Origin: Mesostigma viride
Taxonomy: Eukaryota; Streptophyta; Mesostigmatophyceae; Mesostigmatales; Mesostigmataceae
Reading direction: 5' to 3'
NCBI GenBank assembly: GCA_009746045.1
Contig: RPFO01000644.1
Location: 516,001-580,000, forward strand
DNA: 64,000 nt
The position numbers and the translations under genes were made by a program. How positions within the stretch are numbered: position 1 is the stretch's first letter; the number at the start of each line of letters is the position of its first letter. Below the pieces are notes generated by a model that had not been told where the DNA came from, made no database searches, and saw only the letters and a program-made list of their open reading frames with translations. Below, one piece after another: positions 37,212 to 48,163 of this stretch.

Positions 37212-38942
37212 ATGGATCCAGTGGGTGGAGATATGTCGCCTATACCTACCAATAATAATAATAATACTACTACTAATAACACTAACAATGACAATACTCG
37301 TGGTAACCGACGGGACTCCTTGGAAACGGTACACCATCTCACCCCTCAAGGTATTCTGCGTACCTCACCTCCTTCTCCTGTTGCTGGTGGTCGCCGTCGT
37401 CCCTCAATTACCCCACCTACCTATGAACAACGTATTTCCCAAGTCAGATTTAGTGATGAACCTTCTTTTGTTGTGAACCAGGCCCCTGCCCCTTCTGCAA
37501 CCTTGGCTCACCCCTCCAGCAGGTCCTCACACACTAACAATGCTTCTAGGCCTCCTTCCCACCCTGTGCCTTCAATGCCTGCTATTAACACGGGTCGTAC
37601 CTCGGCCCCTGTCGGCCCTTCTGGGCGCCCTAGTGCAGTTCCCTTTTACCCACCTGCTTCCTGGTCCTACCCTGAGACGGCCTATGAGGCTGCCCAGGTC
37701 CCTACCCGTGTGGCTGATTTAGAAGTTAATAATGATTTCAGTACCATGCCCCTAGATGATAGGAATTATGATCATTTTGCCTATTCCTCTCTTCGTGAGC
37801 AATATACTGTTCCCTTCTCCTATGGGCACCATCCTGAAACGGTGGCTCCCTCTAGACCCCTACCCAAGACTTTTCCTATCCCTTCCTTCTATCCCGCTTA
37901 TGTAGCAGTGGAAGATAGTGGCCCCATGGGAAAAACTGATTCTTCTAATCCCCCTAAGCCTCCTGCTCTTCCCCTCTTTGCCAACCTTCCTAAGCTGGAT
38001 GTCAAGTCTTCCCCTCAACAGTTTTTCACTTTCATTATGTTGCTCACCCAGAACACAGAGTCCTGGCAGAACCACAATAGGTGGCGCCTCTCTGATGCTG
38101 TACTAGTCCCTCATTATCTTACTACCTGCATAACTCCTGAACTTGCTAACCTCATCCAGTGTGAGTCTCTTGCCTCTCATGCCTACCCAAACTCGGTAGC
38201 AGAATTGTTCAAGCGTTTAGAGAACCATTTAGTCCCTCCTGATGCAGATTGGCAGGATAGATTATCCTTTGGCACCTTGCAGCAGGGTACCAAGTCCTTC
38301 AAAGAATATATGAAAGAGTTTGATGCCCAGATGGTACGAATTAGGGATTTGTCGGGCGCAGAAGTACGTGCCCGCTTCCTTCAGGGCCTCAGTAGACCCT
38401 TATTGCGTGAAGTCAAGCGCCAGTTCTCTGCCTACCGTTTTACTGACCTGCCCCTCAAGCATGTGCGCCAGCATCTTTTACGAGTAGCAGATTTCTTCTC
38501 CACGCCTTCTCTTCCTACCCGTTCCCGTATTAATAATATTAGCCTTACCCCCGAGGAGGAGAACTCCTATGTAGAAGAATTAGATATCTGTGTGACTGAC
38601 CTTTCAGCTCTGGATGTCTCTCATATCACCTGCTATCATTGTAAGGAAGTAGGTCATCTTAAACGTGAGTGCCCCAAGTTCCTTTCGGGTGCTCCCCCTC
38701 ATCCCGACGCTCGCCCTCCTCGTACCCCTCAGCGTGCTCCTATTCGTCCCACTTCAGGACGCATTCCTTCAGCTACCCCTAGTAGGCTGAATGCTGTGCA
38801 GACAGGATCCCCAGGGTTCCCCTATGATAATCAGGCTCCCGCACCCTCTTCAATCCCTCGTGACCCTCCAGCAGTGGCTTTTCCGCCAGGGTCTTCTTCG
38901 GGGTTAGTTCCTATGGATTTGGGGGGGGAGGGGGAACAGTAG
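37212..38942 (+). CDS. Ty3 gag with CCHC zinc knuckle
   Basis: Encodes 576 residues. The N-terminus is Asn/Thr- then Pro-rich and disordered. The middle (about 250-420) has the retrotransposon gag pattern, including FGTLQQGTKSFKEYMKEFD and VRARFLQGLSRPL. A single zinc knuckle CYHCKEVGHLKREC lies at about 473-486. A Pro-rich tail follows. Gag packages the element's RNA. The frame ends at TAG 38940-38942, while pol is open in the -1 frame across this point, with a seven-G slippery site 14 bases before the stop. Confidence 0.93.
   Translation: MDPVGGDMSPIPTNNNNNTTTNNTNNDNTRGNRRDSLETVHHLTPQGILRTSPPSPVAGGRRRPSITPPTYEQRISQVRFSDEPSFVVNQAPAPSATLAHPSSRSSHTNNASRPPSHPVPSMPAINTGRTSAPVGPSGRPSAVPFYPPASWSYPETAYEAAQVPTRVADLEVNNDFSTMPLDDRNYDHFAYSSLREQYTVPFSYGHHPETVAPSRPLPKTFPIPSFYPAYVAVEDSGPMGKTDSSNPPKPPALPLFANLPKLDVKSSPQQFFTFIMLLTQNTESWQNHNRWRLSDAVLVPHYLTTCITPELANLIQCESLASHAYPNSVAELFKRLENHLVPPDADWQDRLSFGTLQQGTKSFKEYMKEFDAQMVRIRDLSGAEVRARFLQGLSRPLLREVKRQFSAYRFTDLPLKHVRQHLLRVADFFSTPSLPTRSRINNISLTPEEENSYVEELDICVTDLSALDVSHITCYHCKEVGHLKRECPKFLSGAPPHPDARPPRTPQRAPIRPTSGRIPSATPSRLNAVQTGSPGFPYDNQAPAPSSIPRDPPAVAFPPGSSSGLVPMDLGGEGEQ
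38921..38927 (+). promoter_or_regulatory. Candidate -1 frameshift site, gag/pol
   Basis: In the gag frame the codons are TTG GGG GGG GAG, so the bases form the canonical X-XXY-YYZ heptamer G_GGG_GGG (the run has eight Gs). The next frame (-1) is open from here into protease. This could be programmed frameshifting or a homopolymer length error. Confidence 0.5.
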
Positions 38943-40235
38943 GCCTGTCAGCCGGGGGTAACCTGGACAGGTCCTTAGATAGTACCCCAGATAAAAATTT
39001 TTGCCTGCCTGTTTTTATAACCTCTGTAGGAGCTGAATCTTCCCTACCACTACGTGTGCGTCCTCTTATGTTCTTGAATGGTGGTTTAACCGTCCCTCAC
39101 ACTGTTGTAGACCCTTTCCTGCATGCTGATGAACTCTTGAATGTCTCTGTGTTGGTAGATAGCGGTGCGGCTAGCTCCTTTGTGAGCGAGGCCCTAGTTA
39201 GGCGTTTAGGACTAGTCCCTACCCCTCACACCAAACCCGTCACTGTTCATTATGCTGATGGTCGCACCAGTCATTCCCCGGGTACGGTGTCCCTTCCCAT
39301 GGTTATACAAGGACGTACTGTCAACCTGACGGCCACTATAGGCCCTATCACTACCGCTGATGTATTACTAGGATTAGATTGGCACCAGGATAATAAGATT
39401 ACTATTAATTATGATACCATGGTCATCTGGTTTCCAGATAGCTCTTACTGGGTACCAGAACGTCATTATAGATTAGAAAATTTATCCTTGGTAGATATTA
39501 CTCCTCCTACACCTGTTGATCCTCCTGTGAGACCTATACCTGAAGTATTAATGTCCAACGACGAATTGAGATCTGAACTAAAGGAATATGGATACCTATT
39601 ATGTATGTTCCTTCAGTTAGAAGTACAGGAGATACCTATCACTAATAATAGTGTGGATATAGATGTAAATACAGTGGATACAATAGGAGTGGGATTTACT
39701 GAAAATGAAATAGTCAGATACATGGCTGTGATAGATTCCTCAAAAGTATTTGAAGAAAAGACTCCTTCTTATCCTCCTCCTCGTTCTGTTTTACACCGTG
39801 TAGTTATCAAGGACGGTGCAGTTCCTACGCACTCTCCGATGTATAGAATGGGCCCTACAGAATTAAAGGAACTAAAACAGATTTTAGTGTCATTATTAGA
39901 AGCAGGATTGATAGAGCCCAGTAACTCCCCCTACTCAGCTGGTGTCCTGTTAGTTCCTAAGCCAAATGGCAAGTTTCGCCTAGTTACTGATTATAGGAAG
40001 TTGAATGATATTACTGTGAAGTCTAAATACCCTCTACCTCGTATTGATGATATATTTAATAAGGTTAAAGGTTCCACTTGTTTCACAGTACTGGATTGTG
40101 CGGATGGTTTTTGGCAGTTGCGGATAGCCCCTGAGGATTGCCATAAAACCGCCTTTGCTACCCCTTTTGGTCATTACCAGTTTAGAGTAGCGGCTATGGG
40201 ACTTTGCAACTCGCCTGCCTCTTTTCAAATGTTAA
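38943..40235 (+). CDS. Ty3 pol part 1: protease and RT N-terminal half
   Basis: Open in the -1 frame relative to gag. The aspartic protease is marked by VLVDSGAASSFV (39150-39185) and ADVLLGLDWH (39358-39387). The RT begins at about 39850 and shows AGVLLVPKPNGKFRLVTDYR, LPRIDDIF, FTVLDCADGFWQLRI and FATPFGHYQFRVAAMGLCNSP. It breaks off at SPASFQ where TTAA element 2 enters and continues in the same frame at 42563. Protease matures the polyprotein and RT makes the cDNA. Confidence 0.95.
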
Positions 40236-42562
40236 CCCTTAAATGGTGTCCAACTCGCGCCTAAAAATAGGCTCCAGTTGCACCTTGCATGGTAATGTCC
40301 ACAACCTAACCTAAAAACAATTTAGGGTCCATACTGGGACCAAAGCACACACATATAGGGACTTACTTGGGGGTCATGTCATTGGTCATGTTGCAATGTC
40401 CTATGGGTGCTAAATATAGCACCACCCTCAGGGGGGTGCGCGAGTGCGAGAAAAACACTCATGTATAATGCATTATTACACCTGAAAACAGTTCCGTTGC
40501 TCCCAACATTTTAAAGGCAGTTGCTTCGGTACCCAGGCATGGCTTCTGAACACTGACATGACAGGTTGTCCCAGGGACCCAGATGCATTATCTAAAAATA
40601 ACTCGCGCCTAAAAATAGGAGCCAGTTTGGCTGGTGACATTTGCTAGCATTACAAGGCAGGCGCCTCAGTCCGTAGCATCATAAAACATCATAAATGATC
40701 AAACATGCATTATTTCATCAATTCCAGCATACAGAACATCCATAACAGCGATTAAACATAGGTAGCCATGCCAATGCACAGTCACATTCGCGCGTATCAT
40801 GGCATGGTAAGGCCAATGACTACCCACCACACAAGCCTACCACATGCACAGTTTTTCTCACATGTCAGTGCTAGACTAAATAAGTAAAAGTAAGCCTAGA
40901 TCATTGGAAATGCTAACTGGAGCTCCTTATATGCTGGGCTTCATCATTTCAGCTGTTAACTGGCTACGGGGCGACATGCGGCATTAAGTGGCATTACAAT
41001 GGTATGAGGCGTGCACAATGGTGCTTTTGAATGGCCGGGTAATGCTCAAAATGATCACTAACACTCAGCTTAAACTATGCTTCATGTTGTTCTAAAGAAA
41101 ATGTCACCATGTGGTGGCTACCAAGCTCTACTAGCAGGTATACCACTGTGCCAAGGCCCAAATGCACGTGTGCAAGGGGCTACGTAGCCCATGCATCCAC
41201 AACATAAAAAATGACCTCCATATGCTTGCCTGAGATGAAATGACACAGAGACAACTCATGGACCTTCTTTTGAATGCAAGCAGGGCACTGGGACCTCCAC
41301 AGGTGTTACATGAAGACAGATGGGGTGACTGCACAACAGCAATACTAACAAAGCTAAAAGGCTAACCAAAAACAGGCCAGGATACCATCTATTCTTAAGG
41401 ATTTAGGCTATAGAAACCATCATGATACCATATGGAACTTATTTACATGTAACACCAATCATTATTCTAGTATATTTGGTGCAGACGCAGCCAATCATGA
41501 ACAAAACTGATGAAAATCTGACCGTAATGGCTGTGCGCAACCACCACCACAAACCATTACAGAAAAGTAGTAACGAAGCAACTTTGACATCCCAAACCTT
41601 CAACAATGAGTCCGAGATTACTTACCGAGTGATACGACGACTTTATCTTGTCGACGGTAACCGCAGGGACACTAAACTACGCCAGGTCGAAACCGCAAAA
41701 AAAAGGCTCAAGGACAGCTAGCAAGCTGACGACAGGGCCGATGCGTCAAGACTTTGCTGGCCCACGACACTAATGAAATATTCGAAATACATCGTAACAT
41801 ATTTACTCGATGCGAAATATTCAATTATAAAGCCGCCGATAACAAGTGCTAGCTTCATTGTCACTCCCGTCACAATAAACACGCGTTGACGCAGTAAAAC
41901 CCAGACCGAGATGATTGCGCACCTCAGTAAATGTTGCGCGACTGCGGCTACAGCATCTTTATAACGCATAAATAATGCCTACAAAATTTGGAACGAATCC
42001 ATGCATCGATGCTCCTACACCAATCAGTTTTCTGCACCGCCATAGCCTCGAATATGCATGTTCGTAATTATCTGGCGGAGCCAATTTTCGGAAGAACCGT
42101 TAGGTTCGCCAGAATTGGCGAAGCTTATAAGGCCGTACACGTGAGAAAACATAGGAATAGGGGATGAAAATCCGTCAATCCATCCATCCATACATACATA
42201 CATCCACCGAATTTGTCCCGAATTTGCAAGCATAAGGGTGAGGTTCTTCCGAAAATTGGCTCCGCCGTAGAGTTTCAACGGGCAAGTTGCAAACACGCAC
42301 GTTACTTGATTTTACATTCACTTTCGTCCCGGTGGACCTGGGTACCCCCTGTACTGTAACCGTTAATTAGTCCCTGTAGACTTGGTCTAAACATAGTGAT
42401 GTCCGGTATCAGGGCGTAGAGCACATCTAGCTCTAGCAGCAGACCTAAAAATATCACGGAAATGTCTACTGGCATTCGCGCCGCGCCGCTTCCCATCTCG
42501 CGCCTATTTGTAGGCGCGAGTTCAACTCGCGCCTACAAATAGGCGCGAGCACCATTTAAGGG
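40236..42562. mobile_element. TTAA-flanked DNA element 2 (non-autonomous)
   Basis: Begins CCCTTAAATGGTG and ends CACCATTTAAGGG, a 13-bp terminal inverted repeat, with TTAA at 40232-40235 and 42563-42566. Removing it rejoins the RT frame exactly, leaving one TTAA. Its ends resemble those of element 1 (CCCCTAAATGG), so the two are related families. Subterminal CTCGCGCCTA repeats form a near-palindrome at 42498-42550 and recur at 40253 and 40603. The 2.3-kb interior has no transposase and no recognised gene. An inverted pair containing GAAAATTGGCTCCGCC-like sequence lies at 42077-42100 and 42248-42270. Confidence 0.9.
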
Positions 42563-43768
42563 TTAATGAATGAAGTGCTTAGACCTGTTATGGGAAATTC
42601 TCACCTTCCTCAGGTGTCCTCTGATCTAAAGGATCCTTCCTTCTCCTCTGTTTCTTTATCTGAGCATGACCGTTCTTGTGCTCAAGCTTACTTAGATGAT
42701 ATTCTTATTTACTCTCCTGATTTTGAAACGCACCTACGTGATTTAAAGAAAGTATTAGAAATAATGGCTGAAAATTCTTTGTGGGCGCGCCGTGCTAAAG
42801 TGCGTTCGGGTAGGAGTGTCCCATTTTTAGGGCACGTTCTGTCAGATGCCGGGGTCGCTACCGACCCGGATAAAACTAAGTCAATTCAGGAATGGCCTAC
42901 TCCTACCGACGTTAAAGGTGTACGTAGTTTCCTAGGAATTGCTTCTTACTATAGGCGTTTTATCCCGCGTTTCGCAACTATAGCAGCCCCTATTAATCAT
43001 TTATTAAAGAAGGATATCCCCTTTGTTTGGAGTAGTGAATGTCAGTCGGCTTTTCAGTGCCTAAAATCCCTACTCCTTTCCCCTCCTGTACTCATCCTAC
43101 CGGATACTACTAAACCCTTTGTTGTGGCTACAGATGCTAGTAAAGTAGCTATAGGTGGTGTCCTTCTCCAGGATCAGGGTCAGGGCTTACAGCCAATTGA
43201 GTATATCTCTAGGACAATGCTCCCTGCGGAGCGTAACTATCCCGTACACCAGCAGGAACTCTTAGCTGTGGTGTATTGTTGCCACGCGTGGCAGCACTTC
43301 CTTAAAGGTGCTCAATTTGATGTCTGCCTGAATGAACCCTGTGAGCTAGATCCTTATAGGTTAGTTATCCAAACGGATCATCGTCCCCTTACCCATCTTC
43401 TCTCCCAACCCAACCTTACCCCTCGGCAAGCGCGCTGGATGGAATTTTTAGCACAGTTTTCCCCTTTTAAACTTCAGTATGTCAAGGGTGTAGATAACAT
43501 AGTACCAGATGCACTCTCTCGTCGTGCAGACTATTCCTTCTTCGAGGACCTTGATGTTCTCAATACTACTCTAGTTCCTACTACTATGGGTGTAACCCCT
43601 TATGGTGAACTACCTGATGATGAATCCTATGCCTACCTCTTTCATACAGCTGTTCGCATGCCTGATCTCCTTTCTCACGTAGGACTCTCTCTCCCGTGTG
43701 AGGCCCTTCCCGTGGCCTCGGTGGGGGGGAGGGGAAAAATAAAATTTCTATACCGCTTAGCCATATAG
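42563..43768 (+). CDS. Ty3 pol part 2: RT active site and RNase H
   Basis: Continues the RT with NEVLRPVMG, then the catalytic AYLDDILIYS at 42688-42717. Between them lies an unusually long spacer of about 30 residues where related elements have a short link. Next come FLGHVLS, FLGIASYYRRFI and the RNase H signatures ATDASKVAIGGVLLQ, YPVHQQELLAVV and VIQTDHRPLTHLL, followed by GVDNIVPDALSRRAD. After a seven-G run this frame ends at 43768, while integrase is open in the -1 frame. Confidence 0.95.
   Translation, partial: LMNEVLRPVMGNSHLPQVSSDLKDPSFSSVSLSEHDRSCAQAYLDDILIYSPDFETHLRDLKKVLEIMAENSLWARRAKVRSGRSVPFLGHVLSDAGVATDPDKTKSIQEWPTPTDVKGVRSFLGIASYYRRFIPRFATIAAPINHLLKKDIPFVWSSECQSAFQCLKSLLLSPPVLILPDTTKPFVVATDASKVAIGGVLLQDQGQGLQPIEYISRTMLPAERNYPVHQQELLAVVYCCHAWQHFLKGAQFDVCLNEPCELDPYRLVIQTDHRPLTHLLSQPNLTPRQARWMEFLAQFSPFKLQYVKGVDNIVPDALSRRADYSFFEDLDVLNTTLVPTTMGVTPYGELPDDESYAYLFHTAVRMPDLLSHVGLSLPCEALPVASVGGRGKIKFLYRLAI
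43723..43729 (+). promoter_or_regulatory. Candidate -1 frameshift site, RNase H/integrase
   Basis: Codons GTG GGG GGG AGG give the heptamer G_GGG_GGG, the same as at the gag/pol junction and again followed by AGGGG. The -1 frame is open from here through integrase. A mis-sized homopolymer is the alternative. Confidence 0.45.
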
Positions 43769-44766
43769 CGACTAGGTCAGGAAAGTCTTATGAAAACGTA
43801 GTCCCTCTAGGACCTCCCCTTCTCTTTGGCAAGGCGGTAGGAGATCTCTTTAAACCTGTTCTGGATACTTCTGTAGCGATGCCTACCTCTGATCTTGAAC
43901 GCCTTATTAGTAGATTTACGGCCACTGAGCCGGAAGCATTAGCTGCCATTGCTGCACATCCCCAACAATTAGGCAAGCACCCTTGTAAATTTGTAGGTGG
44001 GTTTTTATATGTGCAGATAGCAGATTCTCCCCCTCAATGGCGCCTGTATGTCCCTCCTATCTGTCGCTCCTCCTTGCTCTTTGAGTTGCATGACTTAGCT
44101 GCTCATCAGGGTGGTAAACGGGTACGGGACCTAGTAGCCCGCTCTTATTACTGGCCTTCCCTTTATAAGGATGTAGATGAGTATGTTAGAACCTGTCAAT
44201 CTTGCCAGGAAATGAAACCCAATAATGTAGGACAGATAGCAGAACCTAGGACCTTGCCTGACCCCATCATGCCTTGGGATTCTATCATGATGGATTTTGT
44301 AGGACCTTTTAGAAAGAATGATAGGGGCAATGCCCAAATCCTTGTGTTCATAGATCGTTTTACTCGTATGTGCCATCTTGTGCCGTGTCCTTTAGAACTC
44401 ACCGCACGTGATTGCGCACGCCTATACCTCAATAATGTATATAGATATCATGGTTTGAGTAGGCAGTTTATTAGTGATAAGGATAAATTATTTACCTCAG
44501 ATTTTTGGCAGCAGTTTTTCGCTGCCATCGGTACCAAGGTTACCTACGGTACTGCCTACCACTCCTCCTCCTCTCATTTAGTAGAGCGTCTTAATAGGGT
44601 AGTAGAAGAAGCGCTTAGGCACTATGTTAATGGCTCGGGTAGTGATTGGGAGGATTATTTATGTTTGGTAGAGTTCTCCCTCAACAATTGTCCCCAAGCT
44701 GCGCATGGATATACGCCCTTCTTCTTAGATACTGGTAGACAGCCCTTACCCCTACCTCTCTCTTAG
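43730..44766 (+). CDS. Ty3 pol part 3: integrase
   Basis: Open from the slippery site, with the integrase zinc module HDLAAH then CQSC (44087-44206). The catalytic core has MDFVGPF (first Asp), ISDKDKLFTSDFW (second Asp) and VERLNRVVEE (Glu), the D,D-E triad. It is followed by the conserved NNCPQAAHGYTPFF region. It inserts the cDNA into the genome. The frame stops at 44766, and the C-terminal domain follows in the -1 frame. No slippery heptamer is evident there, so a one-base loss or read error near 44740 is likely. Confidence 0.93.
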
Positions 44767-44768
44767 CT

Positions 44769-45404
44769 AGTCCTCTACGGGACAAGGATGATGTGTCCCG
44801 AGATACTGTAGAAGGTGTACAGTCCTTACTAGATAGAATGAAAACTGCTCATGACCACGCGATCTCAGGGTACCAAAAAGCTCAGGCTAAGTACCTTGCT
44901 AGGTTGCGTGCCTCCTTAGATAGACGAGCACCTGAGATAGAAATAGGAGATCTAGTATTAGTAGAAGGCCCCCGTGTTGGCCGTTTTGCTCATAAGTTTG
45001 AAGCAGAACTGAAGGTCAAACTTAGGCCCGCCTTCTTAGGACCCTTCCATGTGTTGTCTAGGGTAGGAAATTTCTTATATAAAGTCGATATCCCTACCTC
45101 TTGGCAAACGCATTCAAACACCTTCCATAGGAGCCAGCTTAAACTGTACCATCCTAGTACGTTCGCTGGCAGGGAGTTAGCGCCTGCCCCTTTAGAGCAT
45201 AACCCTGACACTGGGGAAGTAGAAGACGAAGTAGAAAGCATCGTGGCCCATAGAGATATCAAAAAGGGCCGCGGTACCCAGCGTCAGTATAAAGTGAAGT
45301 GGATGTATGCTCGTAGTGAAGTAGATAAGGTTTGGTATACGGAGAGTGAGCTAGATGGGTGTAGTCGCCTGCTGCAGGAATATAAAACCCTGCATAAGCT
45401 CTAG
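44769..45404 (+). CDS. Ty3 pol part 4: GPF module and chromodomain
   Basis: Contains the integrase C-terminal GPFHVLSRVGNFLYKVDIP module, with the HRSQLKLYHP motif, and then a chromodomain at about 45225-45390 (VESIVAHRDIKK, QYKVKWMY, VWYTESEL). Chromodomains of this class steer integration to particular histone marks. The open frame extends upstream to about 44740 (LTPTSLLASPL), which matches the missing end of the integrase core. Confidence 0.92.
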   Translation, partial: SPLRDKDDVSRDTVEGVQSLLDRMKTAHDHAISGYQKAQAKYLARLRASLDRRAPEIEIGDLVLVEGPRVGRFAHKFEAELKVKLRPAFLGPFHVLSRVGNFLYKVDIPTSWQTHSNTFHRSQLKLYHPSTFAGRELAPAPLEHNPDTGEVEDEVESIVAHRDIKKGRGTQRQYKVKWMYARSEVDKVWYTESELDGCSRLLQEYKTLHKL

Positions 45405-45480
45405 TTGTAGACCTTCTCCTCTCTTATGTTATGTCTGCTGTCGACGGATGGTTGGTTGTCCCCTCCCCTCCGCAGCCGTA

Positions 45481-47790
45481 ATGTCAGAGCCTACCCCTCC
45501 GGCTGAGAGCTCGCTGCCGTCCCCGCCCCCACCGGACCCTGAGCTGTATTTCGAGGCCCTTCCGGGCCGCTGGGTGTCGCGATCAAGTTACCCGGGTGGC
45601 GTTGTGCAGCCGGCCCTTCAGGCCCAACATGCGAGCTTAGTCAGGGCGGCCCTCTTCGGGGTCACGTGGTATGGTCCTTCCCCTGATGAGCCGCACCAGC
45701 TTGTCCTGCACGGGTTCGACGATGCCGGACACTGTTTGTTGGGGTGTGGTTCCAGCTGTCCCGCCTTGGGACAGATAGATGCGGTTCTCCGGTGCTGCCG
45801 TGTGTTCTCCTACCTCTCTACCCTGTGGGCCGTACCTGCCTACGGGAGGTGTTCCCTTGGCTTCCGGCTGAGGGTGATGCTGAGGTAGATGAGAACCCCT
45901 GTGACCTTTTACGGGCCGTAGAATTCATGGAGATAGCTGATCAGTCGGCGGAACTAGCGGTTAGTGGTCCTGCCCCTTCGGGCGCCCCAGCCGAGGTACA
46001 TTATACGCCAGATTATTCTGCCTCGAGCGCTGCGTCCGCCTCCTCGGCGTCTGTTCCTCCCTCTCCGGTCCCGTCGTCCCCTCGGTCGACCCGGGATGTT
46101 GCAGTAGAGCCTACCCCTTCGGGTTTGCCTGATCCTCTTTCGGCGACGGTCTCGGCTATGCAGGCTCAGATCCAGTCCCTGACCACGGCGTTCGGGGCCT
46201 TCCTGGCGGCCCAAGCGCAGACTCCGGCCACGCCAGGTGGGGTGTCTGTGGTGTCCGCGCCCCCTACCCCTTGGTTGCTTCGGCACCTGTGGTTTCGCCG
46301 GCGCCCCCTACCCCTTCGGTTGCTGCGGCTCCGACACCTCCGGTTGCCTCCGTGCCTGCGGCCGACGTTCCCGCGCCTCGGCGCGAGTCTTCAGCCCCTT
46401 CGGCTGTGCCCGCCGTCGCCCCCTCTGGGCCGTCCGCTGCGCCCTCACAGCCAGTTCGTGGTTTCTTCAGCGACACGGGCGATCATCCCAGGCTTTGGGA
46501 GGGTGGTCCCCCGCAGAGGATCCCGGTGCCCGACTGGAGCTTGGATGGTAACCAATCTTATGCCGGGCTGCCTGTCCCTACGGGCCCTATCTTCAATATG
46601 TGGCCTGAGGGTGCACCGGCAACGGAGACCGGCGCGCCTGCGTCGATGGCGGGTCCGTCACGGCCCTCTCTGGCTTCGGGTCCGGCGCGACCTCCTGTTT
46701 TACCAGTGCCCCCTGCGTCGGTGTCGGCTCCTGCCCCTGCGTCGGCCCCTGCTTCGGTCCCTGCTCCTTCGGCCTCGCGGTCATTGGCCGCGGTTGTTCG
46801 GTCCACCGGTCAGGATCCTCGCGTCACCCGCGCTGCCGATTCCCTCCGGGAGTTGTCCCAGGGTGATCGGGACAGGGCCCCTTCTGTGGTGCATGCGACG
46901 CCGGAGTCGCGCGACACGCCCATTCCTGGGTATGGTATGTCCGCACTCGCCTGCCGACAGTGTGACCTGCCGCGCGCCTCTGCTGAGCTTGCCATCTCCC
47001 CATGTCCTACGGGTTCTCCCAGGTGTGTCGGGCGCCCCGGGATCGTGGCCTACCCATTGAGACTGATCGGCCTCCCTTCGACATGGTTATTTTAGCTGAT
47101 CCGGTGTTCGAGGGTGAGATCCTGGTCCGGCGCGTTCTGTATCGCTGGGCTAGGCGCCACAACGACTTGGACACCTACGGTGGGTTCCAGTGGGCTTACC
47201 CTCCACCTCTGGGCATTATGGCTTCGGATGCCCTTACAGTAGAGTTTCCTGCGGTGCCGGGTGCGGCGTACACTACGGTCCTCCAGCCCATCCTTGAGTG
47301 GGATGCCCGTCGCCCGGCGCCTATCCCGGGCCAGGGTCTAGACTCCCGTGGTCACCCTCCTCCTCGGGCCAGCGACTACCTAGAGACATTCGGGTCGCGA
47401 CAGTGTGTTCGTCGGTGGCGCTCCCGCGAGGTTCGGCACATCCGGTTGTGGCCGTCCAACGTGGAGCCCCTGGTGGACCTGTTCTTCCCGACGGGTATGC
47501 GCCCTCGGATCCGGTACCATCGCCTCCTCCTGCGGGCCCTTTGCCTGATCGCGGTAGAGCCTTTCCTTCGCCTCTTTGCCTGTGGCTTTCTGGACTGGGC
47601 CCGTGGCCAGGTCGTCCTCACGCAGCATAGGTATTACTGGGCCTTCCTGGGCCTCTTTCCTGACGGCGTGTGGGCCGATGTTTTCCTCACTGTAGATAGG
47701 CATGACAATGTCGAGGATGTGGCCCACTACCAGGCCTACCTGGAGGTCCTGCTGGCCTCTCGTGGCACTTATCAGACGGATGGCCACTAG
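45481..47790 (+). CDS. Accessory ORF between pol and 3' LTR, function unknown
   Basis: Starts MSEPTPPAESSLPSPPP 77 bp after the chromodomain stop. The likely protein passes through four overlapping frames (45481-45888, about 45790-46280, 46271-about 47000, 47002-47790), each step being -1. This would suit three one-base losses or read errors. It has a Trp/Gly-containing N-terminal part (YFEALPGRWVSRSS), a long Pro/Ala/Ser linker, and a well-ordered C-terminal part of about 260 residues, rich in W, R and L (RRVLYRWARRHNDLDTYGG, YYWAFLGLFPDGVWADVFL). No signal peptide or clear membrane span is seen, so an envelope protein is unlikely. GC content is visibly higher than in gag-pol. Confidence 0.5.
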
Positions 47791-48152
47791 ATAGAGGGCC
47801 TTAGGCCCGACCTGAGGGTGTTGTCCCTCCGGTATATAGAGTCGCCCTCATATTCTGGCCAGTTGGTTGGCTGTTCTTGGTCCTTAGCGCTGATGTGTTT
47901 ACTCTGTGTGTCCTGCCCAGTGCCGTCCCCCCCGGCCAGGACTCCGTTCCAGGCAGTTAGGGGAACCTCCCACCAGGCTTGGTGCTGGCTAACCCTACAC
48001 CACCCGGCGTGGTGGTGGAGACCGTGTGAACTATTGGTGCTTTGTATCTGGGATGGTCTATCGATTGTGTTGGTATGTGCTGGGTGCATTAGGTTTTTCC
48101 TACCCCTTTGGTTCCCTCCTCTCTGCGTAGGGAGAGGGCTCCCTACCTTTTG

Positions 48153-48163
48153 TGGGGGGGAGG
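48153..48163 (+). other. Polypurine tract
   Basis: TGGGGGGGAGG lies immediately before the first base of the 3' LTR, the position from which plus-strand cDNA synthesis is primed. The 350 bp between the accessory ORF and this tract hold nothing recognisable. Confidence 0.8.

Noticed and set aside
45744-47060. 438-residue Arg/Leu/Pro-rich ORF as a single protein
   Set aside because: After about 46280 this frame is the shadow of the Pro/Ala/Ser frame starting 46271; composition changes sharply at that point.
45481-47790. Envelope gene of a retrovirus-like element
   Set aside because: The position fits but there is no signal peptide, no clear transmembrane span and no glycosylation-rich ectodomain.
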